Below are positions 22,419 through 33,318 of a stretch of 64,000 nt of DNA, one piece after another. The position numbers and the translations under genes were made by a program. Source of the stretch: Symsagittifera roscoffensis (taxonomy: Eukaryota > Xenacoelomorpha > Acoela > Convolutidae); contig NC_087063.1 of assembly GCF_963678635.1 (NCBI RefSeq), positions 68,986,727-69,050,726 on the forward strand. Reading direction: 5' to 3'. Under the pieces are notes generated by a model that was not told where the DNA came from, did not search any database, and saw nothing but the letters and a program-made list of their open reading frames with translations. Position 1 is the stretch's first letter, and each line of letters begins with the position of its first letter.

Positions 22419-23036
22419 ATGGATAATTTCAACTTGGATGAATTGATGGACCTGGCAGAGGCATATGTAGGACCGATGATAGATGCGATCTATCGTCGGC
22501 TAATGGATCGAGACTTTGCTCTGGAGGACCCAGAGGCAGTCATATTGCTGACCGCCCTGATAAACATCTTGGGGCATGACAACCGTGCGGACCGCCCCAC
22601 GGAAGTCTTATTGATGGCAGCATACGGAGAGAGGGGAGTACTAGACCGCCCGAATATGAGAGTGATGAGGTGGAGAAACGGGGCTCTCTCAGGGAGTGAC
22701 TTGGCGAATGAGCCTGGATTGGGAAATTTTAGGACTTATCAACCAGGTGAAATGCCTTTTCCCTCCAAACCCAAGCCTGGGCTGACGAGAATGCATCGAG
22801 AAATGAACAGCGAGGCTGCCTCGTCTGGTTCACCACTGAGAGCAGCTGTGCCGCCAAAGAGGGCGAAAATAGAACAAGGAGTTCAAACGAACCAAACCAT
22901 GCAAGATCTAGATGGGATGAAGGATGAGCTGGAGAGGACCAGGAAGGAGCTGGATGAAGTGACTAAGACCATGCTCATTACGGAGGACGACAGAGACATG
23001 TGGAAGAAATTGTTCGAAGACTGCAACAAAAAGTAG
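22419..23036 (+). CDS. Element 3' ORF, N-terminal part (coiled-coil protein of unknown function)
   Basis: The frame is open from 22359 but the first convincing start is ATG 22419, which gives an acidic, helical N-terminus. A basic, Pro-rich middle follows (PPKRAKIEQ could be a nuclear-localisation-type patch). The last ~60 residues form a heptad-like Glu/Leu/Arg coiled coil. It stops at TAG 23034-23036, but the next 140 bases keep the same frame and same coiled-coil character, so this looks like an in-frame nonsense mutation. I recognise no family. There is no signal peptide or membrane segment, so it is not an obvious envelope; a second structural or accessory protein is possible. Confidence 0.6.
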   Translation: MDNFNLDELMDLAEAYVGPMIDAIYRRLMDRDFALEDPEAVILLTALINILGHDNRADRPTEVLLMAAYGERGVLDRPNMRVMRWRNGALSGSDLANEPGLGNFRTYQPGEMPFPSKPKPGLTRMHREMNSEAASSGSPLRAAVPPKRAKIEQGVQTNQTMQDLDGMKDELERTRKELDEVTKTMLITEDDRDMWKKLFEDCNKK

Positions 23037-23762
23037 GGCGAAGAAATTGAGCGCTTGAGGCGGGACTACAAGGAGCGATCGGAACGGGCCGCATTGACTA
23101 CAGCCGCATTGACTACAGCATTGACTAAGCGATACCTGCAAGGAGTATTCCTCGTGGGCAGTCCCCGATGGAGCTCTTGACGCCTCGAGAGATGAGTCAG
23201 ACAACGGAAACACGACTCCCGGCAGCAACAGGTCAAGTGACAATCCCGGCCCCTAGTGACATCTTGGGTGACCCAGTCGTGGAACAAAAGGTGAAGAGGC
23301 TGATAGAGACAGCTGGACGACTAGTCGCCAACAAGAATGCACAAGGTTCCTGGGTGACTGCATACTATGGAAAAATCGACGATGCGGGTAGAACATGAGA
23401 TGGTCACAGCCATCAGCGTAGAAGTATTTCCAGGAGTTCTGCAGACTGAGCAGAAGTATATAGGAAAATGGAGGGAAGCAATCGAAACAGAGATGAACAT
23501 CAGACACAGCGAAACTTATTGTAGACCATCAGGAGCACGATATTTGGTGGGTTCAACGTTGGCTCCAATGTGCAAGAGCAGATACCCTGTACATTTCGTG
23601 GCTGTGGACGTGAAGAGTACAAGAACGATCGTGGATCAAGCTTTCTCAGTGCCAAAGTGCGTGAGATTGGCGAGAATGTCTGAAAAGTCTTCCGAGTTAC
23701 TATGTAAGATGTTCTCAGCAGTTCCAGTGACCACCGCTGTAAATTTTAAATCAGGACATTGA
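23037..23762 (+). pseudogene. Element 3' ORF, C-terminal remnants in three frames
   Basis: Open pieces follow the TAG at 23034: same frame to TGA 23178, then 23168-23398, then 23367-23762, shifting frame each time. A short internal duplication (GCATTGACTACAGC repeated near 23091-23120) may account for one shift. The last piece has several Cys residues and an alpha/beta look, but I cannot assign it. Together with 22419-23036 they suggest an original protein of about 440 residues. Confidence 0.5.
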
Positions 23763-24000
23763 CATTGGAAGTCAGAAAAGATATTTTTATCTTAGGTCAT
23801 ATCCTCAAAGTACAGATTAGTGAAAAAATTTAGAAGGCTATAGCGATGTGGTATGATGCCACTTATATTCTGCAGTGAGTCGATATGACGTAGATAAAAG
23901 TAATTTCGTGCATTTTGTAAATTCTGTTCGATGACACTGTACCAATTTTACGATTATTGCGAGGTTCAGTGGGGACATTGACCGGACTGTCCGGGGAGTA
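23763..24000 (+). other. 3' untranslated part of the retrotransposon up to the LTR
   Basis: No ORF. The final bases before the LTR include a G-rich TCCGGGGAGTA, a candidate for the polypurine tract that primes plus-strand DNA synthesis, though it is short and imperfect. Confidence 0.45.
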
Positions 24001-24895
24001 TGTGACATTCGACCAGAATGGACATAAATGCAGATGCAGCAATTTCGAGTTTTTAGCAGCGAACCTTCCGAATTGGCGGTTTTGAAGGAATAAGAGCGTT
24101 ATTGGGACGATTGAACAAAACGTGAAGGCTGAAGGATACGGAAGTTCCTAACTTTCAAAGATTCGAATTGGTGACGTAATAATTCTAAGAAACGTCAAAA
24201 ACGGCCATTTTGGCAGAAAAACCGAAAAAAGACACAACAACAACAGTAGTTGCAACGATAACAACGGAAAAACTTAGAATCGGAATAAGAGACGAGCAGA
24301 AATAGCAGAGACCGTTCCGAGTTGCAACTATTGTGTCGCCACAATAGTTGCAAGGCCGTTGCGAACAACGGTGAAGGGCAGAAGACAGCCTTCCGGAAGG
24401 AAAATAGAGGTCTTATTTCCCCGGATTCAAGAATCCGGAGGGGTCTCGGGACTAAAACTCTTAGCCTTTTATATAAATTTTTAGCTTCCCTATTATTTCC
24501 TGAATTGAATTTAATTAACCTCTGATTTCATTTTGCTAGGATGAGAAGCTAGGATTTGGGGGAAAGGGTTGATCCATCTTCGATGAAGATGATGATTTTA
24601 TCTACTGAACAAAAACAATTGTAATATAATAAGTAGTAGTAGCCCTGATTTTATGGGGATACTGAGACCCAGCCATGAGCTCACTATTTCTGCATGCAAT
24701 TAAGTTAATTTGAGCGTTCTGGTCGAAGCCGGAGAACAGTAACGTTTTTGTCGACCCGATATTGAAAAAACCACCAAAAGAACTGGCTTGGTAGAGACGG
24801 TGAAAAGCATATAGAGCTCTCTTTAGACGTTAGCCAGTCCTCTTAGGACCTAGTTTTATTTTCCGTCGATATGTATCTTCCGGGCGAATGTTACA
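24001..24895 (+). repeat. 3' long terminal repeat (895 bp)
   Basis: It begins TGTGACATTCG and ends CGAATGTTACA. The two ends are inverted repeats of each other with one mismatch, and the ends are TG...CA, as expected for an LTR. It contains a TATATAAA-like box at ~24469-24476 with Cys/Gly-rich sequence and a CCGGATTC...GAATCCGG hairpin just upstream at ~24420, and a run AATATAATAAG near 24625 that could serve in polyadenylation. No second copy exists in the window, consistent with 5' truncation of the element. Confidence 0.75.
24467..24478 (+). promoter_or_regulatory. Candidate LTR TATA box
   Basis: TTTTATATAAAT sits in the middle of the LTR, 50 bp downstream of a GC-rich hairpin. In an LTR this position would set the U3/R boundary about 30 bp further on. 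This is inference from motif and location only. Confidence 0.4.
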
Positions 24896-25019
24896 CATTT
24901 TACTCTCGAGTTCAAAAAAAATTACAAGTATGTACCACCTTAAAACTCTAAAGTTTAAAAATGTTTTTGTTTCAAAATACTTTAAACTTTAAAACTCTAA
25001 AGTTCAAAATGTTTCAAAA
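24896..25019. other. short AT-rich junction between two elements
   Basis: Contains two near copies of TTAAAACTCTAAAGTT and of TTTCAAAATAC, a tiny local duplication. No coding sequence. The second retroelement begins right after it. Confidence 0.5.
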
Positions 25020-25022
25020 TAC

Positions 25023-25670
25023 ACAATAAACCAAGTTTTTAACCTCCATGACCCACTTGACACAATTTCTTTATCAAAACTAGAAATTGAAATTTTTTTT
25101 CTCCCACCAACAGAAAAAATTACACTTGACCTTTTAAAACAATACCACAATTTTGACCCAGTAATTAGACAACTCAAATCATGGCACAAATATAAAACAA
25201 AACCAGCAAAAGCTGATACCACAATTTTAGGAAATAAAACACTCCTCCGATATTTCCGAAAATTTAATAACACAACAATCAATGAAAATACAAATCTTTT
25301 AGAATATCAATTAGATGATTCTAAAGTTCCCTGTCTCCCCTTAAGTATGATACTGATAGCATTTAACATCTCCCATACACAAAATACAAACGGAAACTCA
25401 GGATCAGAAAAGTCATACTCGAATTTCACACAAAATTTTTATTTTCCAAGTGCCCCAATTTGGATAAAAGTATTATGCAATGATTGTATAATATGTCAAT
25501 TGAACAAACCTTATCCAAATGAAAAGCAAATAGCACAAAAACAAGATTTTGAAGGACAAGTTTTTATTTTAACCATAGAATTTCATTTGACACTAAAGGA
25601 CCAATTTCACCATCCTCTGAAGGAAATTCTTACATTATGGTCATTGTTGATGCATTCACGCACTATGTAG
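25023..25670 (+). pseudogene. RNase H-integrase connector and integrase zinc finger
   Basis: Open from about 25023 without an ATG. The first ~100 codons carry an aspartate/tryptophan-rich connector (FDPVIRQLKSWHKY) typical of the region before the integrase of some Gypsy elements. It ends with a degenerate HHCC zinc finger: a histidine near HTQN, and C-x2-C in NDCIICQLN at ~25478-25500. The frame stops at TAG 25668-25670. The integrase core proceeds in another frame, so a frameshift lies near 25580. Confidence 0.75.
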
Positions 25671-26829
25671 CACTCAACCCAGTACCACATTGTAATGCTT
25701 ATTATGCCTACACAACACTTTACGAACACTGTTAGCTAAAATCGGATTACCCGAAACCCTAGTTACATACAACGGTACAGAATTTATTAATAATGAAATA
25801 ATCACACTATGCCACTTATACAACATTAAACATAAACCACGTACAACTCATGCACCTTGGACAAACAGTTTAGTTGAACGTATGAACCGTTCATTACAAG
25901 AGTATCTTAGATGTATCATTAATGGAAATGATACACGATACACAGAATGGTCAGCAGATGTAAAAATATTTCCCTTATCATACAATTCACAAATAACGAC
26001 AACTTTAGAAATGTCACCATATGAAATGGTTTTTAATCAAAAACCAAGAGAACCAATTATGTTTACAGCAAACTCTCATAAAAATGCGCAAGGTCATTGC
26101 AAACCAATTAATGATTCAATATGCTATAATCTACCATTACACACACATGATGAAGATCATTTTCATCACTCACAGATTCTCAAATTAGCCTCCGGCACAC
26201 ATACCGAATGGATTTTAAATAGAGATAAAAAGCATAATGAAATCTATCGAAAAGTAACAAAGAAATTGTTACAAAGGCAAAACATTAAAAGCCAAATTAG
26301 TTCACGTTTTATGCCAGCCACAGATTTAAAAATTGGAACAATTGTTTTAATACCTAATTTTAATACACAAAAAGGAATCTCCAAAAACTTACAACCACTT
26401 CGAAAAGGACCATATCAAATAATTGCCAAACCAACTGAAGTAACATATAAACTCACAGATTCAACTAAAAAAGAAGTTGTTCAACATCGAAACAATTTAT
26501 TACCTTACTACTCAAAAGAATACGCATTACGCGAATTAACCCAATTATATTCTTTTACAGGTTTAAAAGTCATTCAAAACAATACATATACAGAACAAGA
26601 AATAAAAGTACATGACGACATTCATCATAAACAAGATCAAAACACAAAAACACCAGACCCAAAAATACCTCAAAAAGAAAAAAACAGGAAAATGACTGAA
26701 AAACCTTACCACAAGAACAAATAGAAAAATCAAAACACAGAGTTTCATCACGAATTAGAAATCAACCACGTAAAAATTACAAAACATTCATCCCACAATC
26801 TAAGTTATTAAAGAAAGTTGAATTTCAAA
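25586..26829 (+). pseudogene. Integrase core and C-terminal domain with catalytic Asp lost
   Basis: The first catalytic Asp is in a SFDTK-like context at 25589-25591. The second should open the DNGTEF motif but the codon at 25768-25770 is TAC (Tyr). The Glu follows 36 residues later in a LVERMN context at ~25876, so D-35-E spacing is kept although the Asp is gone. From 25882 an intact 280-codon frame holds the core end and a basic C-terminal domain with KIGTIVLIPNF and LRKGPYQII, the small beta-barrel common to Gypsy integrases. Frameshifts separate the blocks. The protein cannot have been catalytic as written. Confidence 0.87.
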
Positions 26830-27752
26830 ACCAACTTTAATTTTAGAGTCAATCATTCTTACATCTCTAAATCATTTCGAATTTTCATATTTTCAAGATA
26901 ACATGCTGAAAATCACGCAACAATTCTAGTTCAAATTCAGCCAATATGATTCACTCAAATCCGTCACCTTCAATATCTCTAACACAAACCTACTAGCCGA
27001 TAGATATTAATCTCCAGGCATATCTGTAACTATAATTTTCCAACCTCCAGGTCAAAAATAAGCAACTTGCTAAAATTTGACAACTAAAAAAAACACCACC
27101 ATAATATTACAGCCCTCCCCTATCAAATAATGCAAAGATCAACAATATTTTCCCAACTTAGACCTCAACAACCCTCCAACCAAAAATGGCAAATTAGCCT
27201 AAAGTAAAAAAGGACCATAGTCATTTGGCCTAAAATACAAATAGTTCAAAAATACCCCAGATTACCCAACAAATAAAAACAAAGAAAAGAAGACCTCCCG
27301 AGCACCATAAAATTAGCCTCCAACAATTTTTAACAAAACTCAATCCAATGTCAAAAAATCAATAAATAATCCGACCACACTTGAGTTTCCCCCCAGAAGT
27401 TCACAAAAATATTCCACAAACGAATCATTTCTTAAATGTTTCTCTCTTCAACAGTCGATACTTTCAAAAATATAATCATAAACCCTTTCATAAAATTTTT
27501 CATTCTATTTAAACTTTTGCTAATATTTTTTGTGAAACTTTTTAAGCCCTAATAATCATTTAAATAATTTTTTGTAATATTTTTCTAATTTTCTACTCCC
27601 TATTTGAAATATATCTTCAATTCTCCCAAATCATTGACCACATTCACAGGTACGATAATTCAAAGTCTATTTAAACGATACGAACAATTTTTAGTAGAAC
27701 AGATATTTTTTTAATATTCGTAATTTTCATCATATTTTTATCATCCCTAATT
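26830..27752 (+). other. noncoding spacer inside element 2
   Basis: A/C-rich with no usable ORF. It may hold signals for a spliced downstream mRNA, for example pyrimidine-rich CATTCACAG near 27640, but I cannot support a specific site. Confidence 0.4.
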
Positions 27753-27863
27753 ATGACAACGTGCAAATGTGTAAAAAAGGCAATAGTCACATTCGCCTTA
27801 GCAACAATACTTTTAATTCTTTTCATCGAAGAATATTACAATAAACATAAATCTTCCCAATAA
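27753..27863 (+). CDS. Small hydrophobic ORF (36 aa)
   Basis: ATG to TAA, 36 codons. A short Cys/Lys N-terminus (C-x-C then KK) is followed by ~16 hydrophobic residues (IVTFALATILLILFI) and a charged tail EEYYNKHK. It looks like a single-pass membrane peptide or an uncleaved leader. It lies 60 bp before the long ORF opens at 27926. It may be chance, but intact hydrophobic ORFs just before envelope genes are worth recording. Confidence 0.35.
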   Translation: MTTCKCVKKAIVTFALATILLILFIEEYYNKHKSSQ

Positions 27864-27925
27864 GAAGCAGATTAATCAGTCACTTTTCCAAAATTGCTAA
27901 CCAACCACCACCAAAACAGTCTTGA

Positions 27926-30900
27926 CCGACATCTTCCCAAGAAAACCCAGTCAGACCTACAACTACCCAAAACCCCCAAACATCCACACGAATTTCTTTT
28001 CAAGATAACCCGTACACTTTCGAAGAACGACACGCTCGCTTATCCGAAACACTAGATCCGATTCAGCGACAGGCATCCCTAAGTGAACCAACTTATAATT
28101 TGTACCCCACATTACCACAAGATTTAAACAGAATAAGACATATTAGTCAAAATCAAAATACAGTTGAAGTAAATCGACAAATTATGCATCCGCGAAGAAA
28201 TAGAAGTTTTCAAACCCCCAGAGTTCATTTTGGTATACCCCAATCACCAACACCAACTACCTCAGAACTTTCAAGCAGTACACTACCAGAAACTCCTACA
28301 TTCCTTTCACAACATAGCACCTCAAATATACCCTCAGACTACCTAGGTTCAACTCCTACATCACAACAAATCCGAGAAAACCCTTTTAATTCCCCAGACA
28401 CGACAGAAAGACCACCATATTGGACAACACACTCATATACACAAGGTGAACCGAAAATAGTAAATGAACCAATAGATCTTTCTTCTGATACAACGCTATC
28501 ATTACTACCAGAAACACTATCACTCCCGTCAACACCATAATTAATTCAAATCTCACCAACACTTTTCCCTTTAAATTTCCCAAACAATTTCGATGCTAGA
28601 TATCGAGAACAATCATTGTCAAATATCCCTTTACGATTAGATTGGAACACTTTCGTAGCACCTCCCCCACTATTTGGACAACATCAAGAAAGTAACCGAC
28701 TCCATAGTTGGGCACTTAATAGATTACAATATAGACAAGATATCCACGACGTTATCCGAGAACATAACATTCAATTACTTCAACAAAACAGTCTCCAACT
28801 AAAATTAAAATCACAAACAGGCTTAATAATATTGTTCAACACCCTTTTACCTAAGTCCACCAAACATAACAGCTCAATCACTACCTCCTCTATTTATAAC
28901 AACTGAAGTAATAAATAAAAACGATAGATATACAAAAACACAATTGGATATATCACATTTTATAACCCATACTCCGGATTATCATACACATGTATATTTT
29001 AAAGATATTTATGTTTCAACACATTCTTTTTCTAATTTTTTCCGAACAACATACAAATCCATCCCCTCGCACAGGACCTCAGTATTTGTTAGTAACACAC
29101 TATGATTGTGAAGAAAACGAACAAAAAAACACTATACAAGTACGCTATAAATCAAGTCACACAATGCGAATCCGAACCACAAGCCATAGAAACAACAAAT
29201 ATAGTAGCCACACTATACTCAAAAGCCCGATCAACAACATTAACAGGATACAAAATTACAGCAACACTTTCCGAAAAAAAAGTACATTGCTCGCAAGTCT
29301 CAAACGGAAATAAAAACCGATTAGACCACGAATCTTTCTATCAAAGTAAAATAGAAAGATTACTCCATCTTAGCCCTCAAGACTGTAGGAATGAACTTAA
29401 ATGACTAAATTTAACAAAAAACGACGGAATAAATAGAAGACTTGTAAATTTTCAAATTTTTCCAGACTTAGCACATCAAGCAGAACTTGAAAAACACCAA
29501 GGTCACATTAGACTAGATAGAAATTTCCCCTTTCATGGAACACACGGACGATTGACATACGATCTAAATGACAAACACTGGATACCTCATATAGGTATCA
29601 ATGACCCTTCAAATTGCAAAGCAGATAAAAAAAATAAAGGATATCAAGAAATAATGTTTTTTGATTGGAAAATACTACTTGAAAAAGTAAAACTAACACG
29701 AGATTTAAAAGACGACACAATTCTTGACCAAGGCATTCGACTCCCTTGCAAAAATGACCAAGGATATTGCGATCCTACAACACGCACACAAGCAACCATT
29801 GTATGGTTTCCTGAAGACACATGCACAGTTTTTCAAGTAGCAAAAAAACACGCCCGAATGATTAAATTTCACCAAAAATACTTTATTGAAGCAACTCCAT
29901 TTGGAGAAGTCAATCCTGAACAAATCAGAAGCAATAACGCTAAATTTAGAAACCTCCACAATATAGAGAATAAACTAACACAATTTCAAATATACCCGGA
30001 AACAGAACTAGCATGTAAATATAAAACACCAATTTACAATACACAGTACTCAGAAATCCTCGTTGAATAAGAAGATGCTTTTGGCATGAATACAGGACAT
30101 CTAATTGTAGACCCCATGGCCACATCTCATTCACCTACATACGGAAACCCTTATGTTTCAGTAAAGTTTCAGAAAAACATAGGAAGAATGGGTGGAAAAT
30201 TAAAACCACAAGACGCCGATAGTACACGATTACAAGAACTATCACTCATGAACCGCCCATATTTTGGCGCAATTCATTATGATATTCACTTAGATATGAA
30301 ATTAGACTACACAATTAGTAGAATTTTTCAAGAAATGTCACTCTCAGAATTAGAAACACTACACCAATTATGTGAACTTGAAAGAACACAAATTCTACAG
30401 TCACTAGCACTAGCAGTTCTCAAATTACCATATGCAGGATAATTGTTATCCGGAAATAGATCAAATTTTATTGATTATGAAGGAAATATTTTATGGTATT
30501 ACACTTGTACTAAAAAAGTATCACCCTTATACGTTTTTGAAGACAAAAGATGTTACAAAAGAATCCCAATATTCTACAAAAAAAAAGTATATTTTGTCGA
30601 TACACTCTCAAGACGAACATATTTTTGGGACGCAGCAGTACCATGTGGATCAGAAAATAGCCACAACGTAGTACAATTAAATCCCGACGAAGATAAATAC
30701 TATCTATTAACACCATACCCAACATTAAAGCCGCCATTATGAAAGTTTTCACCAGAAAGTATCCGAGCTATCGCTCGTAACCCAAATATTGACTTACAAT
30801 CGATAGGTATATATTCTAAATCCGACATACAACATCACATTAGAACACAACAGTTTCAAGAACTACTCACACAGATGGACACTAATCAACGACAATCAAT

Positions 30901-31162
30901 AGACCAAAATTTAAGAAAACTTGCAGAAACCGCAGGATTTTCAGACATTTACGCACAAGACTACAGCGGATATTTTAAAGACATCAAAAATTACATCTAT
31001 TTAAACGGTGAAAAATACCGACCACAAGATTTTTCACCCATAAATATTTTCAGTTTTGTAACCTTAAAAAACGAAATTCTCGCCTTTCTAGGATGGCCAT
31101 ATTACATTTATGGATTGACTATCTTATACGCAATGTTTAATTTTATTGGATTTCCTTTTTAA
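27926..31162 (+). pseudogene. Envelope-glycoprotein-like long ORF, broken
   Basis: One reading frame dominates. It opens after TGA 27923-27925 and is interrupted by TAA at 28538, frameshifts around 28830-29560, and in-frame stops at 30068, 30440 and 30740. The first ~200 codons are Pro/Ser/Thr/Asn-rich. The later part has regularly placed cysteines and a conserved-looking block with RCYKRIPIFY and VDTLSRRTYFWDAAVPC near 30546-30660. A hydrophobic anchor (WPYYIYGLTILYAMFNFIG) lies at ~31093-31150 just before the TAA. Position after integrase, cysteines and a C-terminal anchor are what an env has. The conserved block recalls glycoproteins of chuvirus-like negative-strand viruses that retroelements have captured; that assignment is tentative. 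Confidence 0.6.
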
Positions 31163-31980
31163 CTGTTAAAAGGAATCTATAACACATGCGCTATACACAC
31201 ACAAGTAAACCGCCGTCATCATCAATTAATAAAATACTTCTAGATGCACAAATAAAAGAATACAATACAAAAATATCCACAAGACCAAACACATATGACG
31301 AAGAACATAACAATGTCGACACAACACCTACAGCACCACAGATACCAACCCTACCACAAAACCATTCATTATCATTAGTTCCCCGTAATTTCCGAAACCT
31401 AGCAATTACAAATAATCCAAACTCTAGACCAAATATAGCACAAAGCCCCATCCAACATATAATGACATATCATTCACAAAATGATAATACATATGAACAA
31501 ATTATAGAACAACCTCATACCACCACTTTTCAATCTCAAAAAAATCATTTTTTTTTAGCCCACGATGAGCCGACAAATTGGATCCCTCCATCGCTCAAAC
31601 TCCCACCCAGCCAACCTCCAAAATCAAATCCCAATTATCCCACTTTTTGCTTTCCCGCCATACTATCTCACAATTTCATACTATCTCACAATTTAACACC
31701 TCCGATGTAGAAACTCCCGATGAATTCGCAGACTCCGAAGCATCTCCCTCTACCCATACCTAGACCAATTCTTCAGTTTTTTCAAAACCCCCCTTTCAAC
31801 CCATACAAACCAGTCATCCACTCCCATCCCCTTCCACTCCTTCTTACGCTTCCCAAGTGGCCCCAACCTATTCTCCATTTAACTCCGACAAATCACATAA
31901 TAACCCCCCAGATAACTTCCAAATTTCCGAAGAACTTGACAATTTTATTACATTACAATAACAATTAACACACCCCCACA
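31163..31980 (+). pseudogene. Low-complexity Pro/Ser/Thr/Asn-rich coding remnant
   Basis: Immediately after the membrane anchor, frame changes lead into a 174-codon open piece (31186-31710) and then shorter overlapping ones to 31968. Composition is Pro, Ser, Thr, Asn and His with many short P-x-P-like runs and no cysteines or hydrophobic segments. It could be the cytoplasmic tail of the envelope-like protein or the disordered N-terminus of a further protein. A 17-bp direct repeat (CATACTATCTCACAATT) at ~31660-31692 lies inside. Confidence 0.45.
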
Positions 31981-33318
31981 CTCTTACGATACATCAACTA
32001 TCATCAACAGTAACATCATCAGATCCGTAAACTCCTACACCCTCTTCAGCTTACACTCCATCTTTCGCCCAATCATCCACATCCACCGAAACACCTACCA
32101 GCACTAACCGAGCTTACCGCACTTTTAAACGAAAATTCCCAAATCAACCATTTACAACCAAACCCGGAACAGCCAAAAAATATATCAACCACCCAGAACA
32201 CAAAAACACTAAAATTTTCTTGAAATAACCCTACCCTCATTTCCACAATATACCTTAAATACTTCTACAATTCCTAATGAAACATGAAATTTTGTTGATG
32301 AGCACGTTTTAATGCCAACACTTCATTGGACAGCTTACTACAATTATACTAACCCCCTTTATCTACCACTAACAAATACTAATGAAATAATATAGAAGAA
32401 CAAAAATGTACTATATAGACTCACCACATCATTAACACCTCGACAATTTACTTATGTTGGACATAAAAAACTATTAAAAACATTCACCGCACCCCGAGCT
32501 AACGATTTCTCAATAGAATACTACGATCATAATATCATCCGTCCTAACCATGATCAATTCTTAGACTAAGACCGCTTTGCAAACTCGCAACTAACCGAAA
32601 AAATTTTTATTAAAATATCATATTTATTTACACTTAATATTTTCGATAAAAAGCACGATCATATAATTTCAGAAGCACTAGTTGACATACAAGCATATGA
32701 AAGCTTCTATAATGAATTTCAGTTATTTTCACTAACCTTTCATTTTCTTTCACCACAGGAACGTGATTTGCACTGTTCCCACGATATAATGTTACGCACT
32801 AAACAAACGCACACTTACACATATTATCCTTTTATACAAAACCATTTTGATTTACATACACCATCACGACAACCCCACCATCGTTTTCAGTTTATTTATT
32901 CAAAGTACACGTCACCATTCTTTCTTAATTTTATATATTGCGTTAAAAATACTAACCTCCACGGCATCCTCCGCAATTACGACCCAGTCACCCAAATGTA
33001 TTTTGCCCCATCACGAAGACCTTCAATGATGAAGAATCAAGACCCTTCATTATCCCGCACTAATTCATTTAACCTATCGAAATACCCATACTAGAGTTTA
33101 TTCATAATACTAAATATAATCATAAAATTTACAACCTCATTCAAAACACACCTCATGAATTCGCAGTAGGCACAGAAGAACTAAACACCATCAACGCACT
33201 TCAATTGCTTTGGCCACTGCTACAAACTAAAAATGTTATACGCATACTAGCCAAGTTACTAACAACATCAGAATTAATTCACGACATCTTCCCACATGGC
33301 TTTTTCCCAGATGATTAA
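31981..33318 (+). pseudogene. Unassigned downstream coding remnants
   Basis: Several short frames (for example 32768-33094) keep the A/C-rich codon style of the element and include aromatic, non-low-complexity stretches such as LHWTAYYNYTNPLY and LLWPLLQTKNVIRILAKLL. This suggests a decayed folded protein of ~400 residues encoded after the envelope-like gene. I recognise no family. The last stop (TAA) is at ~33316. Confidence 0.4.

Larger units (their letters stand above)
14646..24895 (+). mobile_element. Ty3/Gypsy-type LTR retrotransposon, 5'-truncated, with macro domain
   Basis: Domain order on the plus strand is Gag zinc knuckles, protease, reverse transcriptase, RNase H, long linker, integrase, acidic spacer, macro domain, separate 3' ORF, LTR. 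Protease-RT-RNaseH-integrase order places it with Ty3/Gypsy rather than Copia. Most of Gag and the 5' LTR are missing: similarity to Gag-like sequence starts abruptly near 14646. The body is less AT-rich than its surroundings. Inactivating lesions include at least six frameshifts or stops, a DTE instead of DTG protease triad and loss of the YxDD box. The long surviving frames suggest fairly recent insertion. The right end is an 895-bp LTR. Confidence 0.92.
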
